A DNA stretch of 64,000 nt from Prunus persica. Its lineage: Eukaryota; Streptophyta; Magnoliopsida; Rosales; Rosaceae. Position 1 is the first letter of the stretch; the number at the start of each line of letters is the position of its first letter. Below, in pieces: positions 1 to 12,151 of this stretch. The translations under genes were made by a program, and so were the position numbers. Where the stretch lies: assembly GCF_000346465.2 (NCBI RefSeq), contig NC_034016.1:17926563-17990562 (forward strand), given 5' to 3'. Below the pieces are notes generated by a model. The model did no database searches. It was not told the DNA's origin and saw nothing but the letters and a program-made list of their open reading frames with translations.

Positions 1-564
1 TGATGTTTTGAGAGGTGAAGCCCAAATATCACCTATGAAATCAACACTACCGTCTACTAGAATGGGTATTATCTAGCTGACGGCATCTACCCGAGGTGGA
101 CCATATTTGTGAAATCAATTCCGCATCCCCGATCCGAAAAGCAAAAATTATTTGATGCCTATCAAGAGGGTTACATAAAAGATGTAGAGAGGTGCTTTGG
201 TATCTTCCAAGCCCGGTGGGCTATTATTAGGGGCGCATCTCGTCTGTTTGATGAGGAGGTGCTGAGGAGCATAATGATGACATGCATCATCCTCCATAAC
301 ATGATTATAGAATATAAGTATGATTACAATGCTGAAGATTTGTACGAACCAGATCCCATGAACACGCCTTTGACAAGAATTTATGAAAAACTCATGGGGC
401 CAAATGGAGAACCAGTGCAGCATGAACCGTTGGTTATGGACGGTCATTTCATGCCCTGTATGATTGATCGATACATGGAGATGCAATCGTCTTATATTCA
501 TGAACTACGTCAAGTTGACTTCATAGAGCATTTATGGGCGGTGAAAGGCAATGAAGGTGAATGA
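1..564 (+). pseudogene. PIF/Harbinger transposase, 3' fragment
   Basis: C-terminal part of a plant PIF/Harbinger (HARBI1/ALP1-like, DDE nuclease) transposase. Seen: a frame beginning N-G-Y-Y-L-A-D-G-I-Y-P at base 61, then GCFGIFQARWAII and the MMTCIILHNMIIE stretch typical of the family C-terminus, stopping at 562-564. An in-frame TAG at 58-60 and a one-base shift near base 22 (a C run one base short of the family reading) separate it from the upstream coding remnant, so the copy is dead or misassembled. The 5' part lies outside the window. It faces the Myb/SANT-like ORF at 817-2024, the usual two-ORF arrangement of these elements. Confidence 0.85.
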
Positions 565-816
565 AGTGAAGTGAAGATGTTTTTTTAATTTATTATGTTT
601 ATGTTGTATTTTTAGTTATGCTTGATTTTTTTAATGCTTTGGTTGTGGTTTGCTTTTTATGTATGGAATGTTTTGAATAAAAAGGAATTTTGTGGAATAT
701 TTTCTTTATTCACTAAAAGAAAATCAATACAACTAATAAAATAAAATACATGAATTACCACTAATTTTTTAAACAAAACATTAAAATACAATAAAATGAA
801 AGGCAAGCAAAGTAAC

Positions 817-2024
817 TTAATGGTTTTGATCATTTAACCAATCCGTGTTGCTAGGTCCATCGTCACAAAAAAGTTTTCGTCTGATAACATCCCTTCGTTC
901 TAGCTTCCAAAATTGTTTTGTTTCAGGGGACATACGGCTTGTATCCATGGTCATGGTTTCCCGATCCTTTTTTTTCAATGTTTTCTTGGCGTACATACTC
1001 CATTTCTTTGCATATATACTTCCTTTCTTTTGCATATTCTAGTTGAATTGTCCTATCCTGCTCTTGGGCTTTCATGTCCATTTCAATTCTCATGGCGGTT
1101 TGCCTTGAAATTTCCTCCAAACATTTAGATGCATTATTGGTAGAATTACTCCCTCTCTTTGCCTTCGCCGCCTTCCTCCCAATAGGCCTCGGCTTCTTTT
1201 GGATAGGTGAGTCTTGACTCATTGGGGAATCCATAAGTGAATCTGATGCCCGTGAATCATGGAGTGGCGTCTCGTTCAACACCACCATCGGACTCGTTGG
1301 AATAATTCGGAATCTCTTACAATTCTTCACCACCTCCCACCATTCGGTATGGTTGAAAGTTTTTTTGCCTTGCCTAGTAGCATCATACCACATTTGTGCT
1401 TGCATAATCTATATAAAATTCAAATTAAAATGCAATAAACTGTAGAAATATTGGCAATGCAACAAGTATAAAAAAAATAATGGAAATGCAAGAAACTTTG
1501 AAAAAATATTGGCAATGAAACAAGTATAAAAAAAAAATGGAAATACAAGAAACTTTAAAACATATTGGCAATGCAACAAGTATAAAAATAATAATAATAG
1601 AAATGCAAGAAATTTTAACAATTTATTAGAAATGCAAGAAATATTAACAAAATATAAATATTGCAAGAAATATTTAAATAAAAATTAATATGACATAGAA
1701 AATAATAAAAGGAAAATTACAAATAATTTACCTCATTGCTAAAGTTTTCCCCGCTTCTATGGTTGTCCATTGCTTTTGCCAATGTATCTCTTCATTTCGC
1801 CAATTCTTTATTGAGAATTTTCCACCTACTATATAATGTCATTTCCATACGGGTCCAACCAATTGCTCTTTCACAAAATTCTTGATGAATTTTTTTTTCC
1901 ACATATGACAGAATTTTATCTCATTGGCCATTATGAGACAATGACTAATTTGGACCCAACACTCACACAACAAAACATCTTTCATCATGCTCCATGCCCC
2001 CCGGGTTTCAATAGAAGAAGCCAT
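817..2024 (-). pseudogene. PIF/Harbinger accessory ORF (Myb/SANT-like), degraded
   Basis: Partner ORF of the same transposon, of the trihelix/Myb-like, NAM-associated C-terminus class thought to help the transposase bind DNA. Exon 1 starts at 2024 and carries DVLLCECWVQISH and SRWKILNKELAK; exon 2 starts near 1405 (QMWYDATRQGKKTFNHTEWWEVV). The intron (about 1411-1729) holds a short tandem repeat. Breaks seen: a frameshift in an A run near 1888-1896, an in-frame TGA at 1792-1794 where tryptophan is expected, and a frameshift in the 8-base A run (plus-strand T run 968-975), after which the C-terminus continues in another frame as TMDTSRMSPETKQFWKL and ends at 817. Confidence 0.75.
1440..1690. 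repeat. AT-rich tandem repeat in transposon intron
   Basis: Three to four imperfect copies of a 50-65 bp unit. Each carries ttggcaatgcaacaagtata followed by an A run and then gaaatgcaagaaa. The array sits in the intron of the Harbinger accessory ORF. It has no coding potential and accounts for the low-complexity translations here. Confidence 0.7.
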
Positions 2025-2319
2025 AATATGATAGAGAAAAATAAAACTTGAAAGTGAAAAACATATTGAGTAGAAAGTGAATAATAGTAGAAGGAGAAGA
2101 AGATGTATGAGGATTTGGGTTAAAAGTAAAGAGTATTAGTTGGTATTTATAGAAAGAAAAGAAAATCAAAAATTTTTTGGCATTTTTTCATTTTTTTAAT
2201 GCATAAAAATGGTTGCTATTGGATTGGAGGAAAAATTCTGATCGGAGAGCCCAAAGTGCGACACATGGCAAAGAGTCGTTGGCAGCACTATAGCGGCGCT
2301 TGCGGCTAACGTCGTCGTA

Positions 2320-3030
2320 ACACAAAGCTTGCATGTCGCAATGCACAAAGTTTGCATGTCGCAAGGCAATATGCTTAAGTACGGGGATGCCGAATGCGAC
2401 ACAAAGCTTGCATGTCGCAAGGCAATGTGGCTAGGCACGGGGGTGCCGAAGGCAAAGGGGATGTCGAAGGCACAAAGCTTCTGGAGCCGGTTTTGAGCCT
2501 TCATCCCTTCGGCACGAGCCTTGCCGTTTGGCAAGGAGGCTAGGACGGGCTTAGGATGGGCTTAGGCTAGGCTAGGCATGAGTGTGCCGAAGGTGAAGGG
2601 AATGCTGAAGGCACAAAGTTTGCATGTGGCTAGGCACGGGGGTGCCGAAGGCAAAGAGAATGCGGAATGTGGCACAAAGCTTGCATGTTGCAAAGCGATG
2701 TGGCTAGGCACGAGAGTGCCAAAGGCAAAGGAGGTGCTGAAGGAGACACAAAGCTTGCATGTCGGAAAGCAATGTGGCTAGGCACGGGGAGCCGAAGGCA
2801 AAAGGGATACCCAAGGTGACACAAAGCTTGCATGTCACAAGGCAATGTGGTCAGGCATGGGGTGCCGAATACAAAAAGGATGCCGAATGGGACACAAAGC
2901 TTCTGGAGCCGCTTATGAGCCTTCATCTCTTCGGCATTAACCTTGCCGTTCGGCAAGAAGGCCAGGACGGCTTAGGATGGGCTTAAGCCAGGATAGGCAT
3001 GAGGGTGCCGAAGGTGAAAGGAGGTTTGCA
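2320..3030. repeat. Tandem array, left part of element A
   Basis: Imperfect units of about 60-75 bp built on cacaaagcttgcatgtcgca, aggcaatgtggctaggcacg and gtgccgaaggcaaag. Two longer blocks starting ggagccg and containing gagccttcatc plus cttcggca (near 2480-2590 and 2905-3015) interrupt the units, so the array has a higher-order period of roughly 430 bp. Base composition is visibly richer in GC than the flanks. Open frames here are by-products of the repeat. Confidence 0.8.
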
Positions 3031-4662
3031 CTTGGAATACTAGGCCACCCCAAGATTGAGACCTTTCAAAGTGATTGAAAGGAAGGTTGCTTCAGTAGAT
3101 AGTATTCAGCATATTGGTTCCTTGAAACCCCATGGTGGCTTCGACATATACGGTGCTAAATGATAAGCTAAAATACGATGATTGAAAGGGTGTTGAAAGG
3201 CATTGAAAGAAGGAGAATCGACAAAGGCTTCTTGTGTCAGTTCCCACAGACGACGCCAAACTGTTGATGCTCTTTTTGGGAGGTTAACTTAGATAGATGT
3301 GAAATGGTGGGTGATGTGTGAAGACGTGGGTCTTCAGAATATGCAAGTGCCTTCGGCAAGGTAAGTAAAGTAAATAAGCATGCAGAAGACATGGTATATA
3401 TGGTTCACCCGAATGATGGGCTACGTCCACAGAGAATGATGTTTTCATTATGATAATGTTTGTTTACATTTCTACTAGAGGATTAGACCCAAAGATAAAG
3501 GGAAGAAGGTCTAGGGCCTGAGGTACAAAGCTAAGAATCCAAGGCATGGGGGTTAAGTCCCAAGATCCGGAGGCCAGAGGACCAGAAGGGAGTTCAGAAG
3601 AGCGAGTCAGTCCCTTTCTAAGGAAAGAGTATTCTTTTATAGGTGAGGGGGAGTCTCAATCTCTTGTAGTTTTTCGATGTGGGACTTGTGCAACTTGCTC
3701 TGGTGGTGACACGTGTCTCTGGAGATTAGGTTCGGCAGGTGGTTGGCTGCTTCGGAAGTGTCTTCCTTCAACAAGTTAGAAGGTGATAACATCTCAAAAC
3801 ATGACACGTGGATGGTCTAGGCCAGCTAGTTGCTCGGTCAGTTACGGTAGCAACATCTTCCATCAAATATAGCCACTCATCATGAATCTCAGCCCCTCAA
3901 TTCTCTCACACTTCACCCTGCACAAGAAAAATAAAATTCCCGGAGAGATCTTTTCTTAGTGCGAGATATCAAAAATAGAACAAAGGGGAAAAAAAAAATC
4001 AAACAAGATTTTTCTGTTACCTCCTACACTGAACTGGCACAATATCATCTTTTTTCTTTGCAATTTCAGCGAATGTTGCCTCTGACATCTCAAAGTGTTC
4101 TCTAGGAAAATTGCACTAGTTGCCATAATCTTTTGAAATCCCATAATTTGGAGGGCAGAAATATGTAGCAATGAGAGTAATACAGGGCCTCCCTTACAGG
4201 CACCACAAGATGTGGTCAACACATCCCAGCTCATAACAAGCCCCACATGTAATCCCTTTGCTGCCACTTAGCCCAGCATCGTGTTTCCCATAGCTGATCT
4301 TGTGAAGGTCCCCTTAACCACAAGCACCTTTTGCAACATTTAAAAAAAAAAACGTACTAGTAATAATAAAACCATTTGTTTCTTTGGAATATATTGCAGT
4401 AGCAGTCTTCCATTGCTCACACAACTAATTAATAATACAAACTAGTTTGTCTCAAATCATAACTTAATAATAAAAACAAACAATAAAATATTACAAAGCA
4501 ATTGTCTCTAAATGATAACTTCATTAATAATAAACCAAATAACATATTTTTCTTCCACCACACCATCTCGACCATGCATGCTCCTGCAAAAACAAAAAGC
4601 AACATTTTTTCAATTGAGGTCCAGATAAAGAACTAAATCAAATTTACGAAGTAACTACGTCA

Positions 4663-5235
4663 CTAATTATTTTTGCTGCTAAACCCTTTGAGGTGTTTGT
4701 CTTTCAAGACTTTGACCTTGAACCCATATGACTTCAACTTCTTCTTTGCTTTCGCCAAGAAACCTTGGTAGGCGTATACCTTTGTGTTTGTCAATTGGAA
4801 CTCATCAGTCAGCTCGGCCAAAATGTGTAAGCGCCGATCTTGATACATTGACCACAGCAGCAGCAAGTTTTCAACATCACACATGTTCCATACCATGAGG
4901 GGAAGGTTAGGTCTTGGTATAAAGGACCTTATGGCTGCTTTAAAATTGGTCTGAGTTTGGGCAAAGGCTTAGGTGGTTTCTAGAAGAGGATTGGGCTCTG
5001 GATTACTTAATGAGGAACCCTTTGAGTTTTTCTTCTCAACCGGTTTGACATCATGCCATTTTTCTCTTTTGAGCACAAGCTCTTTACAGGCCTCTGTGAT
5101 GTCTTTCCAAGGAGTATAAGTATTTCTTAACCTTATCAATTTGGAATCTATTGGAGCACCTCCTTGAATTAACCTCTTAGGCTCTAAGAAAATGGTGTTC
5201 AATATGTACTGAAGGTTTATAATGTTTGGTTCCAT
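4663..5235 (-). pseudogene. Element-borne ORF, about 190 codons, one nonsense codon
   Basis: Two frames (5235-4972 and 4896-4663) lie in the same phase, separated by a single TAA at 4969-4971 and 24 further open codons, so they read as one frame broken once. It begins MEPNIINLQYILNT and contains TPWKDITEACKELVLKREKW, then LLLLWSMYQDRRLHILAE and a lysine-rich C-terminus. I do not recognise the family. It exists only in copy A and is missing from deletion copy B, whose breakpoint lies at the start codon. It could be a transposon protein or a captured gene fragment. Confidence 0.5.
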
Positions 5236-5771
5236 TGAGGGAGAAGTGAAGAAGAGATGAGAAGTGAGAGTTGTGTGGAGGTAAGAAGAAGAGGATGAGA
5301 AGCCGAGAGTTATAGAGAGGGTGGGTTGTAGAGGTGGGTTAGTGAGAAGTTGAGAGTTGTATGGAGATGATAAGAAGAGGATGAGAAGGTGAGAGTTATA
5401 TAGAGGGTGAGTTGCAGCGTGAACAAGTAGCTCAGCATTCAGTCAAGCTACCCGCTTTATAGATTGTCCCTTCGAGTCATCAACTCTCTCCAGATATATT
5501 TAAATATACATATATCTCTTCATTGAATTATAAGTAACTACCCTTAGGTTTTGTACGTATATGATGATTTGAATAACCACACAACTACAATAGCTAAAAG
5601 TTTAATGAAAAAATTCGTCAATCCTGAATTTTGTATGTACCGCATCTACTAATCATCTTATTATTTTTTTATGTACGGTGTGTATATATATATTGAAAAT
5701 GATAATGAGCAAAAAATAACACGGGGATAGTTTATAGTTTTGAAAGTTGAGTTATTCTAGTGATGATTATT

Positions 5772-6240
5772 GGGGATGCCGAATACGACACAAAACTTGC
5801 ATGTCGCAAGGCAATGTGGCTAGGCACGGTAGTGCCGAAGGTGAAGGGGATGCTGAAGGAACAAAACTTGCATGTTGCAAGGTGATGTGGCTAGGCACGG
5901 GGGTGCCGAAGGCACAAAGCTTGCATGTTGCAAGGCGATGTGGTTAGGCACAGGAGTGCCGAAGGCAAATGAGGTGTCGAAGGTGACACAAAGTTTGCAT
6001 GTCACAAGGTGATGTGGCTAGGCACGGGGTGCCGAAGGCAAAGGGGATGCCAAAGGTGACACAAAGCTTGCATGTCACAAGGCAATGTGGTCAGGCAAGG
6101 GATGTCAAAGGCGACACAAAGCTTCTGGAGCCGCTTATGAGCCTTCATCTCTTCGGCATGGGTCTTGCCTTTCGGCAAGGGGGTCAGTACTGGCTTAGGA
6201 TGGGCTTAGGCCAGGCTAGGCATGAAGGTACCGAAGGTGA
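5772..6240. repeat. Tandem array, left part of element B
   Basis: Five to six imperfect units of the same type as in copy A (gcttgcatgt, caaggcaatgtggc, taggcacgg, gtgccgaaggcaaag), followed by one ggagccg block at 6129-6230. Copy A has two such blocks, so the arrays have changed in unit number since the copies separated. Confidence 0.8.
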
Positions 6241-7159
6241 AAGGAGGTTTGCATTTGGAATACTAGGCCAACCCTAGACTGAGACTCTTCAAAGTGATTG
6301 AAAGGAGGGTTGCTTTAGTAGATATACGTCTTCGGCATATTGGTTCCTTGAAACCCCATGGTGGCTTAGGCATATATGGTGCTAAATGATAAGCTAAAAG
6401 GAGATTATTGAAAGGATGCTGAAAGGCACTGAAGGAAAGAGAATCGACAAAGGCTTCTTGTACCGGTTTCCATAGACAGCGCCAAACTGTTGATGCTCTT
6501 TTTGGGAGGTCAACTTAGATAGATGTGAAATGGTGGATGATGTGTGAAGACGTGGGTCTTCAGCATGTGCAAGTGCCTTCGGCAGGTTGTTACCTTCGGC
6601 TAGGTAAGTAAAGTAAATAAGCATGCAAAAGACAAGGTATACATGATTCACCCGAATAATGGGCTACGTCCATGAAAAAGGATGCTCTCATTATGATAAT
6701 GTTTGTTTACATTTGAACTAGAGGATTAGACTCAAAGATAAAGGGAAAAAGGCCTAGGGCCTAAGGTACAAAGCTAAGAATCAAAGGCCTAGGGGTTAAG
6801 TCCTAAGATCCGGAGACCAGAGGACCAGAAGGGAGTCCAGAAGAGCGTGCCAGTCCCTTTCTAAGGAAAGAGTAGTATTCTGTTATAGGTAAAGGGGAGT
6901 CTTCATCTCTTGTAGTTTTTCGATGTGGGACTTGTGCAACTTGCTCTGGTGGTAACACGTGTCTCTGAAGATTAGGTTGAGGGAGAAGTGAAGAAGAGAT
7001 GAGAAGTGAGAGTTGTGTGGAGGTAAGAAGAAGAGGATGAGAAGCCGAGAGGGTGAGTTGCAGAGGTGGGTTAATGAGAAGTTGAGAGTTAGAGGTGAGT
7101 AGAAGAGGATGAGAATGTGAGACTTTATAGTGAGTTGCAGCGTGGACAAGTGGCTCAGC
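5772..7159. mobile_element. Unclassified repeat element, copy B (internal deletion)
   Basis: About 1.4 kb. It has the same tandem array (5772-6240), noncoding middle (6240-6978) and GA-rich right end (6979-7159) as copy A. At 6978/6979 the sequence attaggtt joins gagggagaag directly; in copy A these flank 3733-5236. Two bases (TT) are shared by both edges, which looks like a microhomology deletion of about 1.5 kb including the ORF. Homology to copy A stops abruptly after ctcagc at 7159 (5436 in A), marking a probable right end. Confidence 0.65.
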
Positions 7160-8123
7160 GTGAACAAATTTAATCTGTTTCTACTGTCTAGTTTAGAATA
7201 ACTCCAACCCACGTTGAAAAATATCAGGAAAAATGTTTATTACCTTTTTGCCCTTCCCAGCACGTTATCTCTTCCGTATTGGGTTGGCTGTACATTATGG
7301 TCCATGGTCCATAACATGAATCTTTGAAAAAAGTAAAGAGTTAAAGTGAAATTGTGAGTTTTAGATTCTATTTCGAAATAGGGAATGGAGAGTAATGGGG
7401 AAGTAAAGAGAGTGGGGTGGTGGGTCAAGAGAATCAAATCTCTAATACAAACACTGCCAAAGCCTAAAGCCCAAAACCCCTCCCTCCTTTTGATTGCGGG
7501 CCCCATAACCCCATGCATGTATAAGGGAAATATGTAAATGAAGTACGTATACACCAGACCGCACGTTAAGTCTTTCTTTTTGAGCTAGAGTGTAGGAGTG
7601 GTTGGGGTTCATAAAAGAAAACCCATGGCCGTGGAAACAACATAAAATAAGAAGAGGACGCAAAATATATATATATATCGCTATGTATAATATGTGTCCG
7701 TGGAAAACAACAACCAACTATCCCATTTATTAGCCAATCCAAACACACACCCCCCCCAACAAGTTGTTCAAATCAATTACCAATCCACATTGCAAACATG
7801 TCAGTGCCAACACAAACAAGTAACGCACACCAAATAACTCCTTTCGAGAAGGTGATCATGATTCATGGCCATGTGAAATCATGATTTCAAAACACAAGTG
7901 CTGGGTTCGGCTCGCTGACATGAAACATTTAGTCCCTTTCAGTGTGAAAGGGCTAAATCTACTGTTGGAGATGGCCTTATGTGTTTGATGAATGGCATGA
8001 TTCAAGCCTTGTTGCCTTCACGCAACATCACCATCACCGTCTCCCAAACTACATTCTTGGGAACTGGTAGTTGACAATGGCGATCCCATTCATGTCTTCC
8101 AACTTGTAACAACTAAAATGCAC

Positions 8124-8164
<41 letters not shown>

Positions 8165-9409
8165 AACTGAAAATTGTTTGCAAAATCTTTCAATGTTAGG
8201 AAAATGAGTATCAGAGACCAAGGAGCTTTTTTATTTTATTTTATTTTATTTTTGTATATATCAGATACCATAATTTCTGTAATTATTTTGTTTTTTTTAG
8301 TATTTAGTCAAAGACAAAAAATAAAAATATTAAAGAGGTGACCTTTCACAATTGATATTAACATCAATGTGCCAAGTATATTAACATCATGTTTTTAATG
8401 ATGGAGATTTAGACAGGTAATGGACCCAAATAATAAACACACAAGCAAACACATTTACCCCTCGCATCAAAAATTATATGGTAACTTCTCCAACTTGGTA
8501 ACATGAGATGAGTTGATGAAAAAACAGCAACAAGAAAAAAGAAACATGCAAATTATAACCACCCCGTTTTGACACAATTTGGACCCATTAACAAAATCTC
8601 TTCACAGGTTTCAAAATTTTTAAAACTCAATTGGTAAAACTGGCATCCTAAAATATTTTCAAGTCAACTATTCATCTACTTATCTATAGGTAATTGGCTG
8701 GGTCGCTCAGTTCTTGCCGGCCAATGCTATCATTATCCAGTCTTGAATCAGTTTACAATCTGATTCAACAACCCAACCCACCTTATTACATTCAATGTTT
8801 AATAAGTGGAAGAGAAAAAGCTTGCAACACATTATTTGCTAAGCCATGAGGAGTATGTAGTTTTTAGTGGTAAAAAGCACTTGAATTGTTCTCAAACAAA
8901 TCCACAGTAAAAGTTCCCAAACTTTCTTACAGGTTGAAATTGTGGAAAGTGGAATGGTAATGAAGATTAAAGATCTTATCTTTTCAATTACAAAAACTCT
9001 GAAAAGATCAAAATTACCCTGGACTGAAATCTCTGGATACCAAGCTTTTGCAATATGTACTGAAAAATTCAGTATAGACCTTAAGTTGAAAAAAATAATA
9101 AATTACCTCAGAGAGAGCAAACACATTTACCACTCACATAAAACGGAACTGTTATATATCACATCAAAGAAACCGTTGGTATTCCAGGAAACACTAGTCA
9201 GTGAAAAACTACAAAAAAAGAAACATTCACATTACCTGCAGAGTGCAGATTAAAGATAGTTGTTGGTGTTGTCAACAAAAGAAACCCACCCTATATGTTC
9301 TAAGACCCCCCCAGGGCAACTTCTGTTGCTCAGTGACAACTCAAGAAAGACCTTGAAAACCAGAAAGTCTTGATCACTTAAATTTGATCCACGTTCTCTG
9401 TCAGCACTG
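7160..9409. other. Intergenic, no gene seen
   Basis: AT-rich spacer between the repeat elements and the 3' end of the cyclin gene. It contains a 31-base T run (8127-8157), a short (AT)n at about 7667-7678 and a tandem ttttatttta stretch near 8230. The frames at 7240-7720 and 8942-9253 have no recognisable protein content. The part just above 9409 is probably cyclin 3' UTR, read on the minus strand. Confidence 0.6.
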
Positions 9410-12151
9410 TTAGAGATCCAGGAGGAATGCAGCTGGTTGAGCTTTAGCTGCATAGCCAAATTTCCATGTACTGTACTTCCTGTGTACTCCAGTAAGTTTC
9501 CCAGTTTCAGCCTTCTGATGGAAAGTAACCATCATCCTTGAGCATTCTCTGTTGATACAAAAATATACACACAACATTAGCTTTCTGATAATCATGAAAT
9601 GAGAATGTTGTCCTATATAGTTTTATTACTTCATTGATATTGCTATGAATCATGAAACTCAGTTCAACAACAACTTACAGGAGCTCATCTTCTGAGTAAT
9701 TAGTATACCACTCGCTGGTCTTGCTCCATTGCTTGAACCGGGACAGACTACACTGAGCAGTGTAAATTGCAGCAGCAGCTAGCTTAGATGGGGGGAACCT
9801 GAGCATTTCATACTCCACCAGGCACAGCTCAATGAGGAAGAAGGACAGAAGCTCAATCTGATTCAATTCCAGGAGTACAAAGTATTAATACTTTCTTTTA
9901 CTGAGAAATGATAAGTGAAATCTAACTGCTTCTTATACTGTGGGGTTACTATTACTGACCTTTTTGTCGGATTGAGCTGCCTTGAGGAATCTCTTCATGA
10001 ACACAAATGGAGTAGGAACAGAAAAGTTGAATTGTAAACTGTTCACCATTGATTTCTCCATATCAAGGACATCTTTCCTTGAATATGCCTTATCTGATAT
10101 AAGAACAAAATCTTCCACAATTGGGACAGAAACCTCTTCATACTTGCATGCTAGTAACATGGCTGTCACACCAACCAATTGAAGCTTCTTTCTGATCACC
10201 ATTTGGCTCTCTAAGAATCTGTCTATAAGATTGACAGTAAGGAATAATGTCTCATCCATAAGCTCAAACTTGTAGTGGACCTGTTAATACATTCAAACCA
10301 ATTAACAATCTATTCACATCACAGGTTCCAAACTCTTACTAGTCAAATTTGGACATCTTAAAAGAAGCCAAACAACATCCGAATATAGTCACCTCAATAA
10401 GCCAGTCGATGAGAATCGCCCTCATTTTCTCATTGATGTCAGGTTGGTGAGCCATGTAAATAGGGGAGATACAGCTTGACTTCTGCATGATTAAGATAAC
10501 CATTTTTCAGCAAAGAAGAAAGCATTTCTTTGCCAAATTGAAAAATCAGAGAAACCATAAAACCAAAACCCAACAAAATTAAACCCCACAAAAATGCAAG
10601 GCAGAAAATGATTATCAACCAAGGAGTCATCTCAATCAGAAGACCACATTGATGTGGTGGCATATACAACAACAACGTAGCCTTGTCCAACTATTTGGGG
10701 CCAGTTGCATGAACTTTGCTTCTTTGTTCCATTCTATCCTAATGTGCTAAGCCATATGAGACCACAAAAATGGAACATTTTTACATGTTTGAGCTCATCT
10801 CAAACAGACTAGATATCCAACTATTTGGGGTTTGGCTACATGAAGTCAGATGAAACACAAAAATGCAACGTTTTCAAAATCCGGAGCTCTGACCAAACAG
10901 ATGTGTTTTCATTAAAACTTGAGGTTATGCCTTAAATTGCTAACCCTCAAGATAAAACAGAACTTATGTGGAGTAATTCGTATAATACAAATTGTATAGT
11001 GTACGCTTTCTATAGCTAATGAAATATACCTCAGTTTTCCTGTAGTGAGCGTAGATGTCATCTATGTACTCAACAACATTAAGTGGATCCTTCGAGCCGC
11101 AGCTGTCAATATCCATAACAGGTTCCTCTACATCTTCATCCTCTTCCTGCAGTATTCAATTAGCTTTCCAATATATTAAAATAGGAACTCTTCATGAAGA
11201 AAAATGCTGTCGGTACAAGATAGTAAGACACACATACCATCCTATCAATTTCATCTAGCATGGCTTCTGTGTGCTTCACAAACATTGGCACAGGAGCATC
11301 ACAAGCCTCATCCTCATTATCCTCCACATCTACAATTTCACAGTCCACCAGACAACTAGAATTGGCAGTAGATGAGCTCAGTTTCTTAGTTTCCAGATCA
11401 TGTTCCCCCACACCACTCGGATTCGCAACCAATGAAGTCACAGTCACTTCCTTGGTTTCCTAATTGCATACAACCCAGCACCAATATATTTTAATTTCAA
11501 TTGCAATTAAAACAAATGAATAGATGAATTAAAAGCTTTTGGTCATCAGTCTAGAGGGACTACCTTTGGGCACTGCTGGACCATTTGTGCTGCAAACCTC
11601 CTATAAGAACATCAACAAATCAAAATTAAATTCTTGAGAGAAAAAGGAAATAACAAAAGGGGAAATCGAACGAGAGTCAGTTCCAACCTTGTAATTGGTC
11701 TATGTGGCAGATTTGCCACATTTTTATTACATGCCGCATCTTTCCTAAATAACGATTGACCCAGGTCTCACATTAGTTAATTGAAATGAAAGATTATTAC
11801 AAAAAGAATCAAATATCAAAACAAAAACTTAGAAAGAGATTCAGATTATAAGAAAATATCACTAACCCAGCACATTCTCTTTTGTTGACAACACAAGGGT
11901 TGACGTTAGCTCTGGTGATGTTTTGGACATCTCTCAATGCCTGACGACGAATCGGCCCCACCTCCTTCACAAACTTGGTACCCACCAATCTTGGACCTTT
12001 TTCAGGATTTCAAAGAAAATAAATACAAATGGACAAATTAAAATTAAATTATAAATTATGAAAACGCCATTTTAAATTTAAGGTTTGTTAGGTCACTACC
12101 TTGGAAATTTGAGGACCCAACGAGACCTGGGTTGTTCTCCTTTGAACCCAT
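9410..12151 (-). CDS. CYCB2: B2-type mitotic cyclin
   Basis: G2/M cyclin that activates CDK; nuclear and cytoplasmic. Ten coding exons: 12151-12100, 11996-11867, 11744-11688, 11600-11564, 11459-11238, 11146-11030, 10482-10393, 10280-9960, 9857-9679, 9548-9410; total 1344 nt, 447 residues, in phase throughout. The start [12 protein letters not shown] is the only suitable ATG. Near the N-terminus RQALRDVQN fits the APC/C destruction box RxxLxxxxN. The cyclin box carries [20 protein letters not shown], then NLIDRFL and LACKYEE; the C-terminal cyclin fold has [18 protein letters not shown]. Both the D-box and cyclin-box wording favour B2 over B1. The 3' end of the short fourth exon could shift by three bases at its acceptor. 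MSA-like motifs lie about 570 bp upstream. Confidence 0.93.
10655..10850. repeat. Possible SINE-like fragment in cyclin intron
   Basis: Within the intron 10483-11029, the sequence tacaacaacaacgtagcctt followed by gtccaactatttgggg and gcatgaa resembles tails of plant short retroposons. A second partial copy (ccaactatttggggtttggc then tacatgaa) lies about 120 bp further on. No internal promoter boxes or target duplication were confirmed. Confidence 0.35.

Larger units (their letters stand above)
2320..5436. mobile_element. Unclassified repeat element, copy A (long form)
   Basis: The left part is a GC-richer tandem array (about 2320-3030). The middle (3030-3732) is noncoding and shared with copy B. 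The segment 3733-5236 occurs only in this copy and carries a minus-strand ORF. The right part (5237-5436) is GA-rich and again shared with copy B. Because both ends match copy B and only the middle differs, I read this as a roughly 3.1-kb element and its deletion derivative. No terminal repeat or target duplication was identified and the left edge is uncertain. It does not match a class I can name. Confidence 0.6.

Noticed and set aside
3956..4267. 103-codon minus-strand frame in element A
   Set aside because: No resemblance to a known protein and no similar frame in the second copy; kept only as part of the element.
2320..7159. The two similar blocks as LTRs of one retrotransposon
   Set aside because: The copies differ by an internal segment rather than flanking an internal domain, no primer-binding site or gag/pol text lies between them, and ends are not TG...CA.
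7240..7748. Overlapping minus-strand frames near 7.2-7.7 kb
   Set aside because: No recognisable domain, AT-rich and short; probably chance.
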